Assembly: GCA_018136815.1 (NCBI GenBank)
Contig: CM030936.1
Span: forward strand, 3,144,474 to 3,208,473
DNA: 64,000 nt
Source of the DNA: Isochrysis galbana
Lineage: Eukaryota > Haptophyta > Isochrysidales > Isochrysidaceae
Reading direction: 5' to 3'
Shown: piece after piece, positions 59,936 to 64,000 of the stretch
Layout of the letters: each line of letters begins with the position of its first letter
How positions within the stretch are numbered: position 1 is the stretch's first letter
Notes under the pieces: generated by a model
The model's database searches: none
The model's input: the letters and a program-made list of their open reading frames with translations, nothing else
Told to the model about the DNA's origin: nothing
Translations under genes and position numbers: made by a program

Positions 59936-60795
59936 TGTTTTAATTTTGAACTGTAAGTACTAAGTACTAACTAAGCAGCGTGTGATGTTAAATAAGAACT
60001 ATGATAATTTAATGTAGAGTTAAAATCAAGGTAAACTACGGATTGACTCAAACTAATGTAAACTTTCAATTGAATTTCTAAAAAGAAGTTTATATGGTCC
60101 TCTTTCGATGCAACGCGACCTAGTTAGGGGCAAGGGCGTTGAAGCCGGGTTCCGAGAGGGGGAGAGACCTAGTAGAAGTAGTAGGCATCTTCAAGAGTTT
60201 TTTTTTACTTATCCACATTCCATCATACAACACTGAACGCCCACACAGTTTGTAACGTACAAATGCCTATATCGTTATTCGATAATGTGGCTGGTAAAGC
60301 CATCTGCGTGCGCGAGAGCCGACGAGCGACGAGAGCCAACAAGACAAACCTGCCAAACCCCGGCACTGATGAGGATCGGCTGATGTATTTGTGCACACAA
60401 GAGGAAGGATCATCAGCTATTCAACAGGTACGCGCGCTTGCTCACACACATGCATTCTCACTGACATAGCTGGCAAGCTTCTGCGTGATCGGTGCTCAGC
60501 AATGAGCAACAAGCTTGCCATTTGGCAGCAAGCGAATTGACACGCAACGAAGCATTCTACTGGACAGAGCAGGCTTCCTGCATCCTACCGACAGCTAATT
60601 TCTTCCATTGATCAATCATATCGATGAGCGGTGGGCTACCCAGGGTTGTGCAGCGCCTGTGACTTCAGTGCGTAGGGCGCATTGCTAAGTGATGACAACT
60701 CTGGCATGCGTGCAGCTTCTCTGGTGAGCCCTGCTTGAAAGAGTTGGTCCTCGAGGCAGGATGGACACGACGTCAGCGCCGACGGAGATACAATC
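59936..60795. other. Intergenic; possible short exon at 60263-60428
   Basis: A short plus frame opens MPISLFDNVAGKAICVRESR and reaches CAACAG-GTACGC, a plausible splice donor, but no continuation is certain. CATCTTCAAGAG with T9 near 60188-60205 resembles a LINE-B-like 3' end. Confidence 0.25.
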
Positions 60796-61050
60796 TCAGC
60801 GACAGCCAGAGAGCTCACAGAGGCCGCCCTTCTGGCAGCGAGTGAACCCATCTCCACTCTCCCGCAGAACGGGAGTCAAGTCGTCTGCAAGTACATCTGT
60901 CATCATCCTACGGAGGAGGCGGGCGCCGATTCCATCTGAACGTGTCGCAGCGGCTTCCGGGCCGACTTCCTGCTGTGCTGGGGCTGTCACAACGCTTTGT
61001 GGCGCTGCGAGGGCCAGGAGCAGGGAGACGAGCGCCAGGAAGGGTGACAT
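60796..61050 (-). CDS. Small secreted protein, unknown
   Basis: 84 residues. The start MSPFLALVSLLLALAAPQ is a good signal peptide, followed by an Ala-rich spacer and LLRRMMTDVLADDLTPVL, then three Cys at the end (CQKGGLCELSGC). A donor-like GTGAGC lies inside the last codons, so the true C-terminus may be spliced and longer. No family recognised. Confidence 0.35.
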   Translation of the reverse strand: MSPFLALVSLLLALAAPQSVVTAPAQQEVGPEAAATRSDGIGARLLRRMMTDVLADDLTPVLRESGDGFTRCQKGGLCELSGCR

Positions 61051-61457
61051 TCAAGCAGGTCGACTGTCGGTCGACTGACGACGGAGGATGCGGCTTGATC
61101 TACCAAAGGGAAGGAAGGAAGGTGTCGTGGGAAGGTGGATGATAAAATGATAAAATCTGAAAATCTAGATTTTTACATTTAAATTTACCTGTCCAGGTAC
61201 AACCCATATTTACACATTTTCGATTATTTAATCTCTACCAGACTGTTACAGAAAGTATCGCGGTTATGCGGAGCCAGCACAGCTTGTGTGCGGTTGACGA
61301 CGCATCCCCAAACAAAGAGAAAGAGCCCCACAAGGAGTAAGTTATAAGTCGTTATATTAAGTTATCGCATCGCGGGGGGAGGGGGGAGGGGGAGGGGTGC
61401 GGGGTGCGGGGTATGGGTATCCAAGTGAGGAGTCGAACGTCTAAGCGTACCATATGG

Positions 61458-61536
61458 ATGCGTTTGGGCGGGTGGGGGAAAAAACTTCCGAAGATTCTGG
61501 GCTACACACCTACTATGCGTTTGTTTGGGCGGGTGG
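61458..61536 (-). mobile_element. Tiny LINE-B 3'-end insertion with target-site duplication
   Basis: ATGCGTTTGGGCGGGTGG (61458-61475) returns as ATGCGTTTGTTTGGGCGGGT plus GG at 61515-61536 (4 bp longer). Between them are only about 39 bp: poly(A), CTTCCGAAGATTCTGGG, CTACACACCTACT, the terminal piece of LINE-B in minus orientation. 61051-61457 otherwise holds AT-rich and G-rich simple sequence. Confidence 0.65.
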
Positions 61537-61639
61537 AGCGGGCTAGTAGCTAGTAGCTAGTAGTGCTAGTGTGCTCGCGTGCTCGCGCACTTATGCGGAG
61601 GTACACAGTCAAGCTCCTAGACCTAGAGCGCACACGTCC

Positions 61640-61720
61640 CACCGACCGATGGTGACCGCCAGAGACACGCATTTGCACATTTATTTACGGCATCGGTTCG
61701 AAGTTGGGCTCTCCGCTCTC
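61640..61720 (+). mobile_element. LINE ORF2 scrap
   Basis: Reads PMVTARDTHLHIYLRHR, matching SPMVTARDTHLHFKHTTHRR of the ORF2 at 58803-59612. 61721-62300 shows nothing else; 62300-62720 is CT/GA-rich low complexity before the last gene. Confidence 0.55.
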
Positions 61721-62758
61721 CGGGCCTCCCTCGGCCTCGGCCGATGGCGCAGGAGAGGCGTGCGACGCTCGTGCACTTGCGGACTAGGCACTCGCAGGGA
61801 GCAGCGGGCAGGCTCGCTGTGCGGCAGGCATGCGCGTGGGCCCGCTGTCCCACTGTCCCACTGCGTTGTAGCTGTGGCCGAGATGGAGATGGCGGAGCTG
61901 CGAGAGCGAAGCCGCTCTTGCTTGACGGCGAAGGGGGCGAGATGGGGGCATGGGGGCATCGTCGTCGGAGGCGCCGCCCCGCTGGCGGTAGTGCGGGAGT
62001 TGTTTTCTTGGGGGGGGAGTTTTTACGTTGGTGGAGGGTAGTACTTGTTTTGTTGGGATCGTGGCTTTTCTAAGACTGCTGTGGAGTCTACATAACCTAT
62101 TGGGGTGGGCCCGTTGGGGCTCGCCCGGACCTGCGGTCCGGATCTCGTGGGGTCGGTCCGGAAGAGTACTCTACTCTACTGATTTTAGATCGGATAGCCT
62201 AGCCCCCCAACCAAGAAGTCGTCGTCCCCCACTGGCCGTCCCTCCCACCCCTCTGTGTGGGTCGGCTCGCCGCCCTCCCCCGCTCCTCGCCGCCTACTCC
62301 CTCTCCCCCCTCCTCCCCTCCCCCAAGCCACTTCTCTCTCCTCTTCTCTCTCTTCTTCCTCCACATCTTCCCCTCTCCCTTGCTCCCCCTCCCTCCCTCT
62401 CTCCTCTCTCTCCTCTCTCTCTCTGTGCGACGTCGCCCGACGGACCGCTCGCGCGAGGCGGAGAGAGAGAGTGCGAGGGAGGAAGAGGGAGAGGGAGAGA
62501 AAGACGTAGAGAGGGGGGGCGGAGGAGAGAGGGAGCGAGGTAGGGGGGGGGGGGGGGTAGGCAAGGGGAGAGCGAGTGAGCGAGAGAGCGAGAGAGCGAG
62601 CGAGCGAGAGAGAGAGAGACAGAGGAGAGGCAGAGAGGGGAACCACAGTGCGTTCGCTTGGAGAGAGGGAGAGAGAGAGCCGGGCAGAAGCGGAGCGAGG
62701 GAGACAGAGAAAGGAAGAGAGAGAGTCGAAGGAGTGCGGGAGTCGGAACGCGGCTGCG

Positions 62759-64000
62759 ATGAAGGTGAAGAAGAAGCGCTCGCTGAGCACACCGACCAAC
62801 GAAGAGCTCGAGACTTTCAACCAGACCGAGCTGCTCTACAAGTCGAACCTCTTCCGGCTACAGACAGCCGAGCTGGTGCGCGAGGCGCTTCCACTGCAGA
62901 GTAGCACACTCGAGCCGGCGCTGCGCTCGCTACGCACACAGATGCTCGCGCTCGAGCCGGCCGAGCTCAGTTGGCAGCGCGGCCTCAAGGATGCGCTACC
63001 ACTCGTCTCGCACGCTGAGCTCTCGCAACTCGAGCTCGTCAACCCCAAGATGAGCCTCAGCTGGCAGCCGCCCGAGCATGTTGAGATTGTGGGTTCATAC
63101 TTGCTCCGCACAGTTGTGCGGCCGACGCTCAACGTCGACGTCGCCGTCCGCATCCCCCAGACGTGCCTGCTCCACAAGGACTACCTGGACCATCGATACG
63201 TCGATAAGCGCATGATGTACCTTACCTACCTCGGCGCTCAGCTGGCGAGGTCCAGCTCGGCTGAGAGCTCAGAAGATGAGATGCGTCTCAGCTTCGTGTG
63301 GTTGCCCCATCTTCAGGACAGGCGTTGGCCTGTGCTTCAAATCACGCTGCCCGGCGTGGCTGGTGGATGGGCAGTCCGCCTGATTCCGAGCCTCGCCGTG
63401 GGCGCGATGGCGCCCGGAAAACTCCTGCCGCACCGGGTGAATCTGCGCGACCGCCAGGTGGACTCGGCAGGACACGGCTTCGACGAGGACGGCACGAGTG
63501 GCGATGCGATCCTGGGGGCTGTTTCTCCCGAGTACAACAACCGTTTAGCTTTAGAGTCTGCCTACGGACCCGCTCTGCGCCTGTTGCACGCCGCGTACTC
63601 TGCCGACGCCGATGGCACCCTCCGCGAGGCGACAATCATGCTCAAGGTCTGGCTTCGTCAGCGGTCTATCGACCAAGCCGGGGGGCTATGTGGATTCCAG
63701 CTCTCTCTGTTGCTTGTGCATCTGCTGGCTCAGCGCGTGCTTTCATATTCCATGGGCGCATACCACATCTTTCGCGTCGTGCTCACCCACCTCTCAAAAG
63801 CTAGCCTGGAGTCGTCGGTGATCGTGCTGCCATTACCACCGGAATCCAAGGAGCAAGGAATGGGGCCGGTTGGCATCAAGTCAGCCACAAGTGAACAGCA
63901 AGCCGAGCGTACCGCCGCTGCCGCCCAGCGATTTGGCCGCTACTTTGTGTGGGTGATGACCGATAGCGAGCTCTCCGTCAACTTTGGCTCGGGCGTGACA
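62759..64000 (+). CDS. NOL6: U3 snoRNP protein UTP22 / NOL6 (Nrap), N-terminal 414 residues
   Basis: Open without a stop from ATG 62759 to the window end; full-length family members exceed 1000 residues. The start MKVKKKRSLSTP is basic. Diagnostic blocks are SNLFRLQTAELVREALP (about 30), VEIVGSYLLRTVVRPTLNVD then VAVRIPQTCLLHKDYLDHRY and VDKRMMYLTYLGAQL (about 100-165), and later ATIMLKVWLRQR with GGLCGFQLSLLLVHLLAQR (about 295-330). This is the Nrap nucleotidyltransferase-like fold that scaffolds the small-subunit processome in the nucleolus. A GAGTACTC site lies about 590 bp upstream, before a CT/GA-rich leader. Confidence 0.88.
   Translation, partial: MKVKKKRSLSTPTNEELETFNQTELLYKSNLFRLQTAELVREALPLQSSTLEPALRSLRTQMLALEPAELSWQRGLKDALPLVSHAELSQLELVNPKMSLSWQPPEHVEIVGSYLLRTVVRPTLNVDVAVRIPQTCLLHKDYLDHRYVDKRMMYLTYLGAQLARSSSAESSEDEMRLSFVWLPHLQDRRWPVLQITLPGVAGGWAVRLIPSLAVGAMAPGKLLPHRVNLRDRQVDSAGHGFDEDGTSGDAILGAVSPEYNNRLALESAYGPALRLLHAAYSADADGTLREATIMLKVWLRQRSIDQAGGLCGFQLSLLLVHLLAQRVLSYSMGAYHIFRVVLTHLSKASLESSVIVLPLPPESKEQGMGPVGIKSATSEQQAERTAAAAQRFGRYFVWVMTDSELSVNFGSGVT

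Noticed and set aside
62185..62820. Minus-strand Ser/Leu-rich frames upstream of UTP22/NOL6
   Set aside because: Reverse reading of the CT/GA-rich leader.

Overview
This is nuclear DNA of a photosynthetic eukaryotic alga with secondary plastids. I favour a haptophyte, with another chlorophyll a/c lineage such as a pelagophyte as the main alternative. The evidence is a fucoxanthin-chlorophyll a/c type antenna gene with GT-AG introns, GC-rich coding DNA, spliced genes with introns of about 80-200 nt, TOM7, a UTP22/NOL6 ribosome-biogenesis protein, and long stretches of LINE-derived repeat between genes. There is no operon logic; genes lie on both strands as single units. A 100-N assembly gap is at 28044-28143.

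Layout. 1-4.9 kb: end of a hAT transposase, a palindromic 17-bp minisatellite, a SEC14/CRAL-TRIO gene, LINE debris and a 92-bp tandem array. 5-10 kb: an MGQY-type protein, a spliced J-domain/FAM221 fusion and an F-box-like gene. 10-18 kb: a tRNA-like relic, a three-exon light-harvesting gene and a raffinose-synthase-like GH36 gene. 18.5-20.5 kb: a well delimited LINE copy with an 18-nt target duplication. 21-34 kb: a prolyl-4-hydroxylase-like enzyme, a tyrosine-recombinase relic, a DUF3598-like protein, a histidine phosphatase, a cysteine-rich membrane protein, TOM7, and a W-repeat protein that may be an axonemal microtubule protein. 34-37.7 kb: LINE fragments. 37.9-43.6 kb: a helical-repeat/RsmC methyltransferase fusion and a cytochrome-b5-like (MAPR) membrane protein. 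44-47 kb: repeats. 48-56.3 kb: a Gln/Pro-rich protein and a roughly ten-exon coiled-coil/Ig-like-repeat gene. 56.3-62.7 kb: microsatellites, LINE and hAT debris. 62.8 kb to the end: UTP22/NOL6, open at the right edge.

The most unusual content is the repeat landscape. At least sixteen 5' ends of one LINE lineage begin with a short stem-loop whose arms differ in sequence but still pair, including G-U wobbles and swapped pairs. The 3' ends carry a second structured motif (a variable GC stem around an AGWGCAC core) and finish in oligo(T) rather than oligo(A). Three copies have clear target-site duplications. Several loci join a 3' end in one orientation directly to a 5' end in the other, as twin priming would produce. 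A second, palindrome-ended repeat family also keeps its hairpins while changing their sequence. Among host genes, the two domain fusions (J domain + FAM221; helical repeats + RsmC), the W-repeat protein and the MGQY gene with its scattered 3' fragments are the most worth following up.
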